The translations under genes and the position numbers were made by a program. Positions 29,853 through 38,724 of a stretch of DNA of 64,000 nucleotides are shown piece after piece; the first letter of the stretch is position 1, and every line of letters begins with the position of its first letter. This stretch comes from DASUPK01 sp963801055 (GTDB taxonomy: Bacteria > Actinomycetota > Thermoleophilia > Solirubrobacterales > 70-9). The stretch covers positions 186,001 through 250,000 of the forward strand of contig CAWDDE010000006.1 in NCBI GenBank assembly GCA_963801055.1, written 5' to 3'. The notes under the pieces were generated by a model that was not told the origin of the DNA, did no database searches, and was given only the letters and a program-made list of their open reading frames with translations.

Positions 29853-29867
29853 GGCGCCGGGCGGAGC

Positions 29868-30832
29868 CTAGGACCTTGCCAGCGCGTCGAGGTCCGCGCG
29901 AACCATCATCTCGACCAGCTCCTCGAAGCCGACGCGCGCCTCCCAGCCCAGCTCCCGCTTCGCCTTTGCCGGATCCGCGACGACCTCCTCGATGTCGGCC
30001 GGCCTGGCGAGGTCCGGATCGATCCGGACGTGGTCCTCGCGCTTCAGGTCCACGCAGGCGAAGGCGGCATCGACGAAGTCATCCGACCGAGTGGGAGACG
30101 CCGGTGCCGATCACGAAGTCGTCCGGCTCGTCGCGCTGGAGAATCATCCACATCGCCTCGACGTACTCCTTCGCGTAACCCCAGTCCCGGCGGACGTCCA
30201 GGTTGCCCAGGACCAGCTCGTCGCTCAGCCCGAGCTTGATCGAGGCCACGCCCCGGCTGATCCGCCTGGTGACGAAGGCCGCGCCCCGCCGTGGCGACTC
30301 GTGGTTGAAGAGGATCCCGGAGCTGGCGTGGAGCCCGAAGCTCTCCCTGTAGTTGACGGTGATGAAGTGCCCATAGACCTTTGCCACGCCGTAGGGGCTG
30401 CGGGGATAGAACGGCGTTCTCTCGCTCTGGGGTGACTCGCGCGCCCTGCCCGAACATCTCCGATGAAGATGCCTGGTAGAAGCGCGCCTGTGGGCAGACC
30501 TCGCGGACCCCCTCCAGCAGGCGGGTCACCCCGACCGCCGTGTACTCGGCCGTGGCGACCGCGAGCCGCCACGATTCTGCGACCGAGGACATCGCGGCCA
30601 GGTTGTAGATCTCGTCCGGGTCGCTCCTGCGCAGGACGGTGACCAGCGAGTGCTCGTCGAGGAGGTCGCCCGGATACAGCGTGATGCGATCCATGATCTG
30701 CTCGAGGTGTTCGAAGCGGCGGTCGGTCGACCCGTGGACGAGGCCGTCGACCTCGTAGCCCTTCTCGAGCAGCAGCTCCGCGAGGTAGCTGCCGTCCTGC
30801 CCTCCGATCCCGGTGATCAGGGCCTTCGTCAC
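29868..30832 (-). CDS. GDP-mannose 4,6-dehydratase family protein (second homologue), frameshifted
   Basis: About 320 residues. GTG 30832 gives VTKALITGIGGQDGSYLAEL. The segment GLVHGSTDRRFEHLEQIMDR replaces the usual RRSSxxNTxRI of Gmd, so the substrate may differ. The catalytic elements QASSSEMFGQ and YGVAKVYGHF are kept, with NHESPRRGAAFVTRRISR and VLGNLDVRRDWGYAKEYVEA. Shifts near 30440 and 30085 break the frame. The end is AKRELGWEARVGFEELVEMM. Gmd or a GDP-6-deoxy-sugar epimerase/reductase of the same family are both possible. The GTGA overlap with the tandem glycosyltransferase gene shows cotranscription with that enzyme. Confidence 0.8.
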
Positions 30833-33057
30833 AGACCGAGCAGCTCCGCGTAGCGCTTCGCGACGCGGGCGAAGGAGTTTGCCTCCGCGTAGGCAGCCTG
30901 CGCCTCGGTCACCTGGTCGCGCAGGGGCCGGTCGGTTGCGGCCGCGCGGATCTTGTCGGCGAGCTCGATCGAGGTGCACTCGCTCGAGATGGGCAACACG
31001 ACCGGGGGCGGCAGCTCTTCCTCCCAGCCGCTGCCCGCGACGATCACGGGCGTTCGCGCCGCGATGCACTCGCAAACTGCCTCCCAGCCCTCGGCGCCGG
31101 TGTCGGCGTCGTCCATCTGGACGGCGACGGCGCCGGGCAGGGCCGCCGGCAGCCGCCCGAGCGCCGCCTGGAGGTTCGGAGTGAGGGACCCGATCGGCCG
31201 GACCGGCGGGCCCTCCGCCGAGGCGCCGACGGAGGGCGAGGGAGCGGCCGGGATCGCCCTGGGGACGATGTCGGTCGGGCCGGCAACCTCAGGCCGCTCG
31301 AGCTGCATGACCTCCGCCTGGCGGCGGGAATGAACGAGCACGCGCTCAGCGCTCGACTGGATCTCCGAGGTCAGGCTCAACGTGCGATTCGCCTCGGGGT
31401 TGTCGTACGGGATCCGCAGTAGGTAGTCGCGTGGGAGGCGGTCGCCGTAGAGCTCGACGAGCTTGTTCTCGAGCCAATAGGGGTCGTAGAGGAAGCGGCG
31501 CCTGTGCATCGCGACATACAGAGGCAGCAGCCGGACGTCGTGTGCCAGAGCGACGCCCGACATCTTCAGCATCGTCTCGAGTGCGGGGAGGTGCCCGGCG
31601 GAGTCGCCGAGCACGCAGAGGCAGCGGTCGTATCCGCGGATCCCGCGCAACCAGTCGAATTGGTCCTCGTTAAGGACCCGAACTCGCGAGTCCGGGGCCG
31701 GCTCGCCGTCGGGACCCTCCTCCCCGGCCGGGACGACCACATCGACGTCGGCGTGCTCGACCAGCTCCTCGACCAGCCGCCGGCTGTAGGTCGCGGCCGA
31801 GCCGCCGCCGGCCCATGGGGTGACCAGGGCCAGCAGCTTGCGCGGGCGCCGGGAATTCCCATTGCGCCTGGAGGGCCCGCGCGGGATCTCGCTTGCGCGC
31901 TCGTAGCCCTCAACGGTGCGCTTCGCGACCCGCTCCCACGTGTAGAGGGCGAGCCGCCGCCGCGATCGCTCGCGGAGGGAGTCGAGCGCCTGCCTGTCGT
32001 CGAGCACCTCGGCCAGGCAGCGCGCGATGTCCACGGGGTCCGAGGGGTCGAAGGTCGCCTCCAGGTCGCCAAGAAGCTCGGGGATCGAGGAGGTGTTGCT
32101 GGCCGCGACCGGGGCGTCGCACGACATCGCCTCCAGGATCGGCAGGCCCGCGCCTTCGTAGAGCGAGGGGAAGACGAAGAGCGCACAGCTGCGGTACAGC
32201 GCAGCGAGTTCCTCCTCGGTGACGAAGCCGGTGAGGACGATCTCGTCGCTTCCGATCCCCAGAGAGCGCGCGAAGGTGCGGAGCTCGAAGCGCCGCAGCG
32301 GCCCGATCCGGCACGCGATCACCAGCTGGTGCTTCCTTCGCAGGGCCGCCGGCAGCCGCGCATACGCCCTGATCGTCCCCTCCATGTTCTTGCGGGCATC
32401 GTCGCCGCCGACGTAGAGGAGAAAATCCGGTCGGATCTTCGGCCGCTCGCGCTCGAGCAAGGCCCAAGCCTCGTCGCGCGTTCCAACCAACGACGAGTGG
32501 TGGCCCGAGACACCCGAGTCGATCACCGTGATCCGCTCCTGCGAAACGCCGAGATGCTCCATCGCGTCGTCGGCGGTCCGCTGGGAGATCGTCAGCACCT
32601 GATCGGCGGATCGGATCAGTCCGAGCCGGGCCATCCAGGCGGTGCCCATGTGTCCCCAGGAGGACTCGGTCAGGTAGTCCCTGCGCATCACCAGCGGGAT
32701 CAGGTCATAGAGAGTGACGACCAGCCGAGCGTCGCTCCGCCGGATCCAGGCCGGCCAGATCTCGTCGAGGTCCATCGTCACCTCGAAGGGCGACATGACG
32801 TGGTAGATGCCGGGAGCGGAATGGCCTGCGGCGCGTGCATTGCGGTGCCAGCCGATCAGCCCCGACCCGACCAGCGAGTTCATCGAGGGCGGAATCGGCG
32901 CTGCCTGATCGAGCCCAATCGCCTCGATCGCCTCGGGTGCCACCTCGATCAGCGCCTTGGCGTGCTCGGCGACGTACCGGGCGACGCCGCGTTCGCCATG
33001 AGCCGCGCTCTGGGTCCCCCGAGCGTCCAGCCAGACAGAGCCTGGCGCGAGGGTCAT
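30829..33057 (-). CDS. Tandem two-module GT-B (GT4) glycosyltransferase
   Basis: Intact, 742 residues. Module 1 (about residues 1-395) is a complete GT4: GIYHVMSPFEVTMDLDEIWP, LVVTLYDLIPLVMRRDYL, TISQRTADDAMEHLGVSQER, FLLYVGGDDARKNMEGTIRA, VLTGFVTEEELAALYRSCAL and FVFPSLYEGAGLPILEAMSC (E-x7-E). A basic linker follows near residue 400. Module 2 (about 416-742) starts KLLALVTPWAGGGSAATYSR, an acceptor-type GT-B opening. Its donor half is reduced and shows no E-x7-E motif: AVCECIAARTPVIVAGSGWE is all that remains. One catalytic and one probably recognition or weakly active module is the likely reading. It starts one base after the stop of the coiled-coil gene. Confidence 0.83.
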   Translation of the reverse strand: MTLAPGSVWLDARGTQSAAHGERGVARYVAEHAKALIEVAPEAIEAIGLDQAAPIPPSMNSLVGSGLIGWHRNARAAGHSAPGIYHVMSPFEVTMDLDEIWPAWIRRSDARLVVTLYDLIPLVMRRDYLTESSWGHMGTAWMARLGLIRSADQVLTISQRTADDAMEHLGVSQERITVIDSGVSGHHSSLVGTRDEAWALLERERPKIRPDFLLYVGGDDARKNMEGTIRAYARLPAALRRKHQLVIACRIGPLRRFELRTFARSLGIGSDEIVLTGFVTEEELAALYRSCALFVFPSLYEGAGLPILEAMSCDAPVAASNTSSIPELLGDLEATFDPSDPVDIARCLAEVLDDRQALDSLRERSRRRLALYTWERVAKRTVEGYERASEIPRGPSRRNGNSRRPRKLLALVTPWAGGGSAATYSRRLVEELVEHADVDVVVPAGEEGPDGEPAPDSRVRVLNEDQFDWLRGIRGYDRCLCVLGDSAGHLPALETMLKMSGVALAHDVRLLPLYVAMHRRRFLYDPYWLENKLVELYGDRLPRDYLLRIPYDNPEANRTLSLTSEIQSSAERVLVHSRRQAEVMQLERPEVAGPTDIVPRAIPAAPSPSVGASAEGPPVRPIGSLTPNLQAALGRLPAALPGAVAVQMDDADTGAEGWEAVCECIAARTPVIVAGSGWEEELPPPVVLPISSECTSIELADKIRAAATDRPLRDQVTEAQAAYAEANSFARVAKRYAELLGL

Positions 33058-33058
33058 C

Positions 33059-33397
33059 TCAGCCCGAGGTCGGTCCGGACGTGATCTCGTCGGGAGCTTC
33101 GATCGGCCTGCCCGGATCGTGACCGCCGCGATCGAGCATTCCGCGGATAGCCGCCAGCTCGTCCTCGATTCGCGAGAGCCGCTCGTCCAGTGCCTTGAGC
33201 TCGCCGCCGAGGTAGGTGACCGACTCGACGGATGCCGCGCCCAGTCGCTGCGTCTGACGGCTGAGGTCGCCGAGCTGATCGTGGAGGACGAGCGCGGTGA
33301 GGCCGCCGAAGGCGCGGCGCATGCGCGAGACGAGGATCGAGAGCAGGCGCCTGGCCGCCAGAACGGCGCGCCTCACGGGTGTCGTTGCCTCGGTCAT
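33059..33397 (-). CDS. Small coiled-coil protein
   Basis: Intact, 112 residues. A basic N-terminus with a hydrophobic amphipathic stretch (RRAVLAARRLLSILVSRMRR) is followed by a predicted coiled coil from about residue 45 to 92: LSRQTQRLGAASVESVTYLG then ELKALDERLSRIEDELAAIR. The last 25 residues are Pro/Gly-rich. No catalytic motif is visible. It lies one base upstream of the tandem GT and 21 bases after a GT4, so it could be a scaffold or chain-length ruler for them, as WbdD's coiled coil is in E. coli O9a; that analogy is speculative. Confidence 0.65.
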   Translation of the reverse strand: MTEATTPVRRAVLAARRLLSILVSRMRRAFGGLTALVLHDQLGDLSRQTQRLGAASVESVTYLGGELKALDERLSRIEDELAAIRGMLDRGGHDPGRPIEAPDEITSGPTSG

Positions 33398-33418
33398 GGA
33401 TCCGCGGTGGTGAGACGC

Positions 33419-34658
33419 TCAGGCCAGGGGCGGGCTGGCCAGAAGGATACGGTCTTCCTCAGTGGCGGGACGGCGCCCGAGCCGACGGTAGTGAGCCCGG
33501 AACAGGCGCGCCGTCCGATCGAAGCTGAACATCGCGCCACGCTCCCGGCCCCGCTCGGACAGCGTCTGGCGGAGCACGGGATCCCGCCAGAGACGCAGCA
33601 CGCATTCTGCGATCTGCTCCGGATCGTCCGGGTCGAAGAGCAGGCCGGCATCGCCGATCAAGTCCGGCAAGCTAGTCGCCGACGAGGAGGCCACCGGCAG
33701 GCCCGCCGAGAACGCCTCGCATACCGGCAGTCCCCAGCCCTCGAAGCGGCTCGGGAAGACGAGCGCCGTCGCCAGCTCGTATAGCCCGCGAAGCTCGGCC
33801 GGGCTGATGAATCCGGGGAACCGGGTGGTCGCCTCGAGGCCGAGTTCGCGCACGCGCTCGGAGATCCGGCCGAAATGGCGGGTCTTCCTCCCCGGGCAGA
33901 CCAACGGGATTGCCAGCTGCTCGCGCTCCTTGATCAGCGCGAGCGCCTCGAGCAGCGCCCTCATGGTTCTTGTGCGGCCAGGTCTGCGCCGGGTAGAGCA
34001 GGAACCGGTCCGGGAGGGAGAGGCGCGCCCGCAGATCGACTCAGGTCCCGCGGCGACGGCTCCGGGTACTCCCAGAGGACCGAGCCCCAGGGCACCACGC
34101 GGACCTTCTCGTCGGGCAGGCCGTAGTGCTCCATCAGGTCCCTCTTGCCCCAAGAGGTCATCGCGACGACCATCTCGGCACGCTCGCAGTGCGTGCGGTA
34201 GACGCGCTCCCGGCGTTCCCGCTCCCAGCGGCTGAAGAACTCCGGGAAGTGCAGGTGCAGGAGATCGTGGGGCTGGTAGATGCTCGGGCGCGTCGAGTGA
34301 TGAACGCGTCCTGGATCGGGAAGTGCATGACGTCGACGCCGGCGCGCTCGACCGTCCCGTCGGAGGGGCGGACCGACGTAGCGCGGTCCGATCCCCGGCG
34401 CGCGCTCCGCGAGGCCCCTGACGGCCGCCCTCGCCAGCCAGTTCATCCGGCCGCGCCGGGACGGCAGCAGGCGGCATCGGGCCCCGCAGGTAGGGCCGCA
34501 GCCATGCGTCCTGCCGGGGATGGGCGAGGAAGAGGTACTCCTCGTCTCCGTCGCCGAGCTTCGAGAGTCCGGCGGCGATCCCGATCAGGACCTGCTCGAC
34601 GCCGCCGAACCGTCCGGCCGCCGAGGCGGGCGTCTATGCCGACGCGCAGCGGCGCCAT
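33419..34658 (-). CDS. GT4 family glycosyltransferase, frameshifted
   Basis: About 412 residues. ATG 34658 gives MAPLRVGIDARLG, then in shifted frames GGVEQVLIGIAAGLSKLGDG, PSIYQPHDLLHLHFPEFFSR, RAEMVVAMTSWGKRDLMEHY and VRVVPWGSVLWEYPEPSPRD. LPDRFLLYPAQTWPHKN, TRFPGFISPAELRGLYELAT and VFPSRFEGWGLPVCEAFSAG (E-x7-E) form the donor domain, and the end is RILLASPPLA. Shifts lie near 34620, 34470, 34310, 34040 and 33965. The profile is a mannosyltransferase-like GT4. It is first in a four-gene minus-strand run ending with the Gmd homologue and is divergent from a GT2 gene 27 bases away. Confidence 0.78.
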
Positions 34659-34673
34659 CACGCGGCCGATGCG

Positions 34674-34679
34674 TACGCT
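34674..34679 (+). promoter_or_regulatory. -10 element of GT2 gene, leaderless-type
   Basis: TACGCT ends six bases before GTG 34686. It sits in the palindrome GCGTACGC, whose other strand reads TACGCA and could serve the divergent GT4 gene starting at 34658. Confidence 0.45.
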
Positions 34680-34685
34680 GCGCGC

Positions 34686-35693
34686 GTGAACGCGTCCAGT
34701 CCGAAGGTCTCGGTGGTCATCCCGAACCACAACGGGGCGACGCCGCGCGATGGCCTCACGTATCTCGAGGTCATCTTGCCGTCCTTGCGTGAGCAGACGT
34801 TCAAGGACTTCGACGTCACGGTCGTGGACAACGGCTCAACCGACGGCTCTGCGGAGTACCTGGCGCGGGAGTGGCCGGAGGTGCGCGTCATCGAGCTCGC
34901 AGGGAACACCGGGTTCCCGGCGGCTGTGAACCGCGGAATCGAGGCCGGCGACGGAGAGTACGTCGCCCTGCTCAACAACGACATCGAGCTGTCCGCCAAC
35001 TGGATGGAGCGGCTGGTCGGCGAGCTGGACCGTGACCCCGAGCTGGGCTTTGTCACCGGCAAGATCCTCCGGTTCGCGGAGAGGGATGTGATCGAGCAGG
35101 CGGGCCATGACTTCTACACGTGCGGGCTGTTCGCGCCGCGTGGGCTGGATCAGAGAGACACGGGACAGTACGACGATCCCGCACCGACCGCGATCGTCAG
35201 TGGCGCGGCGGCTATGTACCGGCGCGCCGCGGTCGATCGCGCCGACGGCTTCGACGAGGACTACTTCCTCTACTGCGAGGACGCCGACCTCTGCCTGCGG
35301 ATGCTGCTTGCCGGATACCGGGGGCTCTACGTGCCAGCACCGGAGGCCTATCACGTCAGAGGCGGAACGGCCGGGCGGGACCCCGGGCAGACCCGCTTCT
35401 ACCTGGCCCGCAACACGCTGACCACCCAGTTGAAGGACCTGCCGCTTCCGATCCTGCTCACGTCCCTTCCCAAGATTCTTCTCTACCAGTACCAGCAGCT
35501 TGCCGCGGCGCAGGGGGCGGGGTTTATCCGGACGGTGCTGCGGGCGTACGGCTCGTTCCTGAGGGCCGTCCCCCGCACCCTGCGAAAGCGTCGGCGAATC
35601 CATCGCGGGCGCCCGGTCACCGCTCAGGAGTTCGGCTCCAACCTGTTGCGCGAGTATCCGCTCCAGACGCGATTTAGCAGGGGGAAGCCTTAA
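34686..35693 (+). CDS. GT2 family glycosyltransferase, rhamnosyltransferase-like
   Basis: Intact, 335 residues, GTG start. PKVSVVIPNHNGATPRDGLT, DVTVVDNGSTDGSAEYLARE, ELAGNTGFPAAVNRGIEAGD and VALLNNDIELSANWMERLVG (the LNND motif) identify a WbbL-like transferase. AIVSGAAAMYRRAAVDRADG, DEDYFLYCEDADLCLRMLLA and AYHVRGGTAG complete the fold. The C-terminal 90 residues are basic and amphipathic (LPKILLYQYQQLAAAQGAGF), as in membrane-bound rhamnosyltransferases. Its 3' end is 15 bases from the convergent methyltransferase stop. Confidence 0.88.
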   Translation: MNASSPKVSVVIPNHNGATPRDGLTYLEVILPSLREQTFKDFDVTVVDNGSTDGSAEYLAREWPEVRVIELAGNTGFPAAVNRGIEAGDGEYVALLNNDIELSANWMERLVGELDRDPELGFVTGKILRFAERDVIEQAGHDFYTCGLFAPRGLDQRDTGQYDDPAPTAIVSGAAAMYRRAAVDRADGFDEDYFLYCEDADLCLRMLLAGYRGLYVPAPEAYHVRGGTAGRDPGQTRFYLARNTLTTQLKDLPLPILLTSLPKILLYQYQQLAAAQGAGFIRTVLRAYGSFLRAVPRTLRKRRRIHRGRPVTAQEFGSNLLREYPLQTRFSRGKP

Positions 35694-35708
35694 CCGTCCG
35701 GGGATCCC

Positions 35709-36564
35709 TCATGCGCTCGCGCGCACGACGGCGCGATACAACGCCGAACCGCGCCGCAGGGCGATCAGACGCCTCCTCCAATGCCCGGGAGCGGGGCTGA
35801 TCTCGGCTCGCGCGAAGCCCGCCGCCCGGCACATCGACAGCAGGGCCGCGTCGTTGAACGTCCACCAGTTGCTGGGATCGTGGTTCAGCTCGTCGCCTTC
35901 GATGAACCGGCACATCGGCCGGCGCCTCGGACCCGCGGAAGACTTCCGCCTGCGTCTCGATGTACGCCGTTCCTCGGGTCAGAGCCGCGAGCTTCTCCAG
36001 CGCGAGCAGTGGGTGGCGGACGTGGTACAGCACTCCCAGATACAAGACCACGTCGAAGCTTCCGAGCTCCGAGAGGTCGTAGTCGAGCAGGTCGCCGACG
36101 ACGACCTCCACCCGGCTGCCGAGCGCCTCGTGGGCGAGGTCGAAGGGTCGCCGCCCGGGAAGCTCGTCGGGCCGCCAGAACTCGGGCAGTGTCTCAACCG
36201 GCTCCACCGCGAGGCCGGCGGCCATCTGCCGATCCCGGTAGGCCATGTAGCCGGGCATGTCCGCGGACCAGACGTAGTGGTCGAGCGCGACGACCCGCTC
36301 GGCGCCCAGTCGCTCCGCGGCGAACGAATAGAAGCCGTCGTACGCGCCGATGTCGAGCACGCTCTTGCCGCGCAGGTCCCCGAGCTCGAGACGCGCGAGC
36401 TCCGCCTCGAGCCATGCGCTGCTCTTGGCTCCGGGAGTGACAACGCCGTCTCCGAGATCGATCGAATGCCACCAGAAGCCGACGTCAGCGACGCGGGTCC
36501 GCAGGTTCTCTGCGCTTGTCGACTCCGAGGCCGTCACCGAAGGATCAGTTGACTTCGACGGCAC
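35709..36564 (-). CDS. SAM-dependent methyltransferase, CmoB/DUF1698-like
   Basis: About 285 residues. GTG 36564 gives VPSKSTDPSVTASESTSAEN. WWHSIDLGDGVVTPGAKSSA, SVLDIGAYDGFYSFAAERLG and ERVVALDHYVWSADMPGYMA are the CmoB-like features (a tRNA-modifying fold reused in glycan loci). SFDVVLYLGVLYHVRHPLLA and LEKLAALTRGTAYIETQAEV follow. A shift near 35925 leads to FIEGDELNHDPSNWWTFNDA and AGFARAEISPAPGHWRRRLI. The first 20 bases overlap the end of the exporter ATPase gene, so this is the third gene of an export operon (wzm, wzt, methyltransferase), the same order as at 18.8-21.1 kb. Confidence 0.82.
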
Positions 36565-37840
36565 GTGGGCCGGGTGCGGGGCTGCCGCCGTCGCCCGCTG
36601 GAAGATCGGCGACCGACCAGTCGTGCTCGACCAGCACCGTTCGGGGACCGAGCTGCTCGCGTCCGCTGCCGTAGAAGTCGCCGCCCGCCACGGTCAGGTC
36701 GGCGGCCCGCGGGACGGCGTCGCACATCTGCTGATTGACGTCTGACCAGACGCCGACCACGTACTGGCCCGCCGGCAGCGGGCAGCGCTCGATGTGGCAG
36801 CGGACCTCGCCCCGCGACGAAACCTCGTGGACAGGAGCGCCGGCGGTCTCCGAGTACAGGTTCAAAAGGGGCTGCTGCTCCCCCTGGATGGTGATGGTGA
36901 CGCCGAAGTTGACGCTGCTCAGGGGCCGTCCGTCGGCGGTCTCGAAGCTCGACACGATGTCGAAGTCGCCGCCGCTTGCCGGGCTGTCGATCACCTCCCC
37001 TTCCCGCTCCAGGCGGATATCGGTGTACCGCAGCCTGCCATCCCCGACCCGGTTCTCCCGTTCCCTCAGACTGCGGCTGGATTCGGAGAGGATGTCGCCG
37101 GCATAAGCATCGACGACCTCCGAGGCCGGGCCGGTGGTCATGATCCGTCCGCCGGAGAGCATCATCGCCCGGTCGCAGAGGCCGCGCACGGAGGCGAGGT
37201 TGTGGCTGATGAAGACCACGGTCCGTCCCTCGCCCGCGACGGTCTCCATCCGCCCCAGGCACTTCTCCTGGAAGGCGGCATCCCCCACCGACAGCACCTC
37301 GTCGATCACCAGGATCTCGGGCTCCAGGTGGGCGGCCACCGAGAACGCCAGCCGCATCTGCATTCCGCTCGAGTAGCGCTTCACCGGCGTGTCCAGGAAA
37401 GGACCGATGTCGGCGAACTCGACGATCTCGTCGAACTTGGCGGCGATCTCTCGCCTCTTCATGTTGAGGATCGCGCCGTTCAGGAAGATGTTCTCCCGCC
37501 CGGTGAGCTCGGGGTGGAACCCGGTGCCGACCTCAAGGAGGGCACCGACCCGGCCGACCAGCCGCGCGCGGCCCTCGGTGGGCGGCGTGACCCGCGAGAG
37601 GATCTTCAGCAGGGTGCTCTTGCCGGCCCCGTTGTGCCCGATGATCCCGAAGGTCTCCCCGCGCTTGACCTCGAAGTCGATGTCCCGCAGCGCCCAGAAC
37701 TCGCGGGACGGCGGGCGTCGCCCGAGCGCCTTCACACGCTGGGTGATGTTCTCGGTGAGCAGCTGGTAGCCGCCTCGACTGGCGCCGATCTCGAAGCGCT
37801 TGCCGAGGCCCTTCACCTCGATGGCGAGGTCGCTGCTCAT
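36545..37840 (-). CDS. ABC exporter ATPase, Wzt type with C-terminal carbohydrate-binding-like domain
   Basis: Intact, 431 residues. Walker A GIIGHNGAGKSTL, signature YSSGMQMRLAFS, Walker B LVIDEVLSVGD, H-loop VVFISHNLASV. RENIFLNGAILNMKRREI is diagnostic for polysaccharide exporters. After residue 270 comes a beta-sandwich-like region: RLRYTDIRLEREGEVIDSPA, GDFDIVSSFETADGRPLSSV, VNFGVTITIQGEQQPLLNLY and GEVRCHIERCPLPAGQYVVG. This matches the Wzt C-terminal domain that recognises the modified end of a finished chain in E. coli O8/O9a. The ATG overlaps the permease stop (ATGA). Confidence 0.92.
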   Translation of the reverse strand: MSSDLAIEVKGLGKRFEIGASRGGYQLLTENITQRVKALGRRPPSREFWALRDIDFEVKRGETFGIIGHNGAGKSTLLKILSRVTPPTEGRARLVGRVGALLEVGTGFHPELTGRENIFLNGAILNMKRREIAAKFDEIVEFADIGPFLDTPVKRYSSGMQMRLAFSVAAHLEPEILVIDEVLSVGDAAFQEKCLGRMETVAGEGRTVVFISHNLASVRGLCDRAMMLSGGRIMTTGPASEVVDAYAGDILSESSRSLRERENRVGDGRLRYTDIRLEREGEVIDSPASGGDFDIVSSFETADGRPLSSVNFGVTITIQGEQQPLLNLYSETAGAPVHEVSSRGEVRCHIERCPLPAGQYVVGVWSDVNQQMCDAVPRAADLTVAGGDFYGSGREQLGPRTVLVEHDWSVADLPAGDGGSPAPGPRAVEVN

Positions 37841-38683
37841 ACGACGTCGGCGAAGTACCGCTCGGTGCGGTGGAAATAGGTCAGCGAGACGACCAGGCAG
37901 CATCAGGGCGCTGATCATCGAGATCAGGGTCTCCACGCCGCCGGGGGCGCTGGTGCCGAACAGCGCCCAGCGGATCCCGTCCAGCACCGACGCCATCGGG
38001 TTGAGGGCGTAGACGTAGGCCCAGTCGCCCGTGACGGAGGAGCCTGGATAGACGACGGGGCTGAGGAAGAAGAGGACCTGAACGAGCATCGGCAGAACGA
38101 GCTGCACGTCGCGGTACTTGACGTTGACCGCGGCCAGCAGTGAGCCCAGGGCGAAGGTGGTGACGATGCCGAGTAGCACGAAGCCGGGCAGCGCCCAGAT
38201 GTCGTTCGAGATCCCGACTCCGTAGATCGCCGCGACGACTAATACGACCACGAATGAGATCACCAGGTCGACCAGAAGACTGAGCGCCTTGGCGACCGGC
38301 AGGGCGATCCGCGGGAAGTAGACCTTGGAGATCAGGTCCGAGTCGAGGACCAGGCTGTTCGCCCCCATCGTCACCGCCTGCGAGAAGAACAGCCAGGGCA
38401 CCAGCCCGGCGACTGCGAACACCGGATACGGAATACCGGTGTCGATCTTCACGAACTTCCCGAAGATCAGGGCGAAGATGAAGGCCAGCGCGAGCGGCTG
38501 GAGGACCGCCCATCCCACGCCGAAGAAGCTCTGCTTGTAGCGGATCTGGAGCTCCCTCTTGGTGAGGAAATAGATCAGGTCGCGGTACTCCCAAAGCTCT
38601 CCGCTGACCGGCCAGCTCCAGCGATGGGGCGGGGTGATGACGGTCTCGTATCTGGCGACCGCCTGGGTTTCCGGGTGATTCAC
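37837..38683 (-). CDS. ABC-2 type polysaccharide export permease, Wzm type
   Basis: About 281 residues. GTG 38683 gives VNHPETQAVARYETVITPPH and is preferred over GTG 38707 because TACCGT ends seven bases before it. SGELWEYRDLIYFLTKRELQ and RYKQSFFGVGWAVLQPLALA form the family signature. Six transmembrane helices follow, including VFAVAGLVPWLFFSQAVTMG, LLVDLVISFVVVLVVAAIYG, GFVLLGIVTTFALGSLLAAV and VLPMLVQVLFFLSPVVYPGS. Near 37905 one shift leads to LVVSLTYFHRTERYFADVV, the usual Wzm tail. It pairs with the long Wzt. The gene is divergent from the GDP-fucose synthase homologue. Confidence 0.88.
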
Positions 38684-38690
38684 GCGCCGA

Positions 38691-38696
38691 ACGGTA
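38691..38696 (-). promoter_or_regulatory. -10 element of wzm-type gene, leaderless-type
   Basis: TACCGT ends seven bases before GTG 38683 on the minus strand, 16 bases from the oppositely oriented -10 of the fucose synthase gene. Confidence 0.45.
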
Positions 38697-38712
38697 GCGG
38701 CAGCCACGCGGG

Positions 38713-38718
38713 TAGCCT
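38713..38718 (+). promoter_or_regulatory. -10 element of fcl-like gene, leaderless-type
   Basis: TAGCCT ends six bases before ATG 38725. Confidence 0.45.
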
Positions 38719-38724
38719 GTGGGC

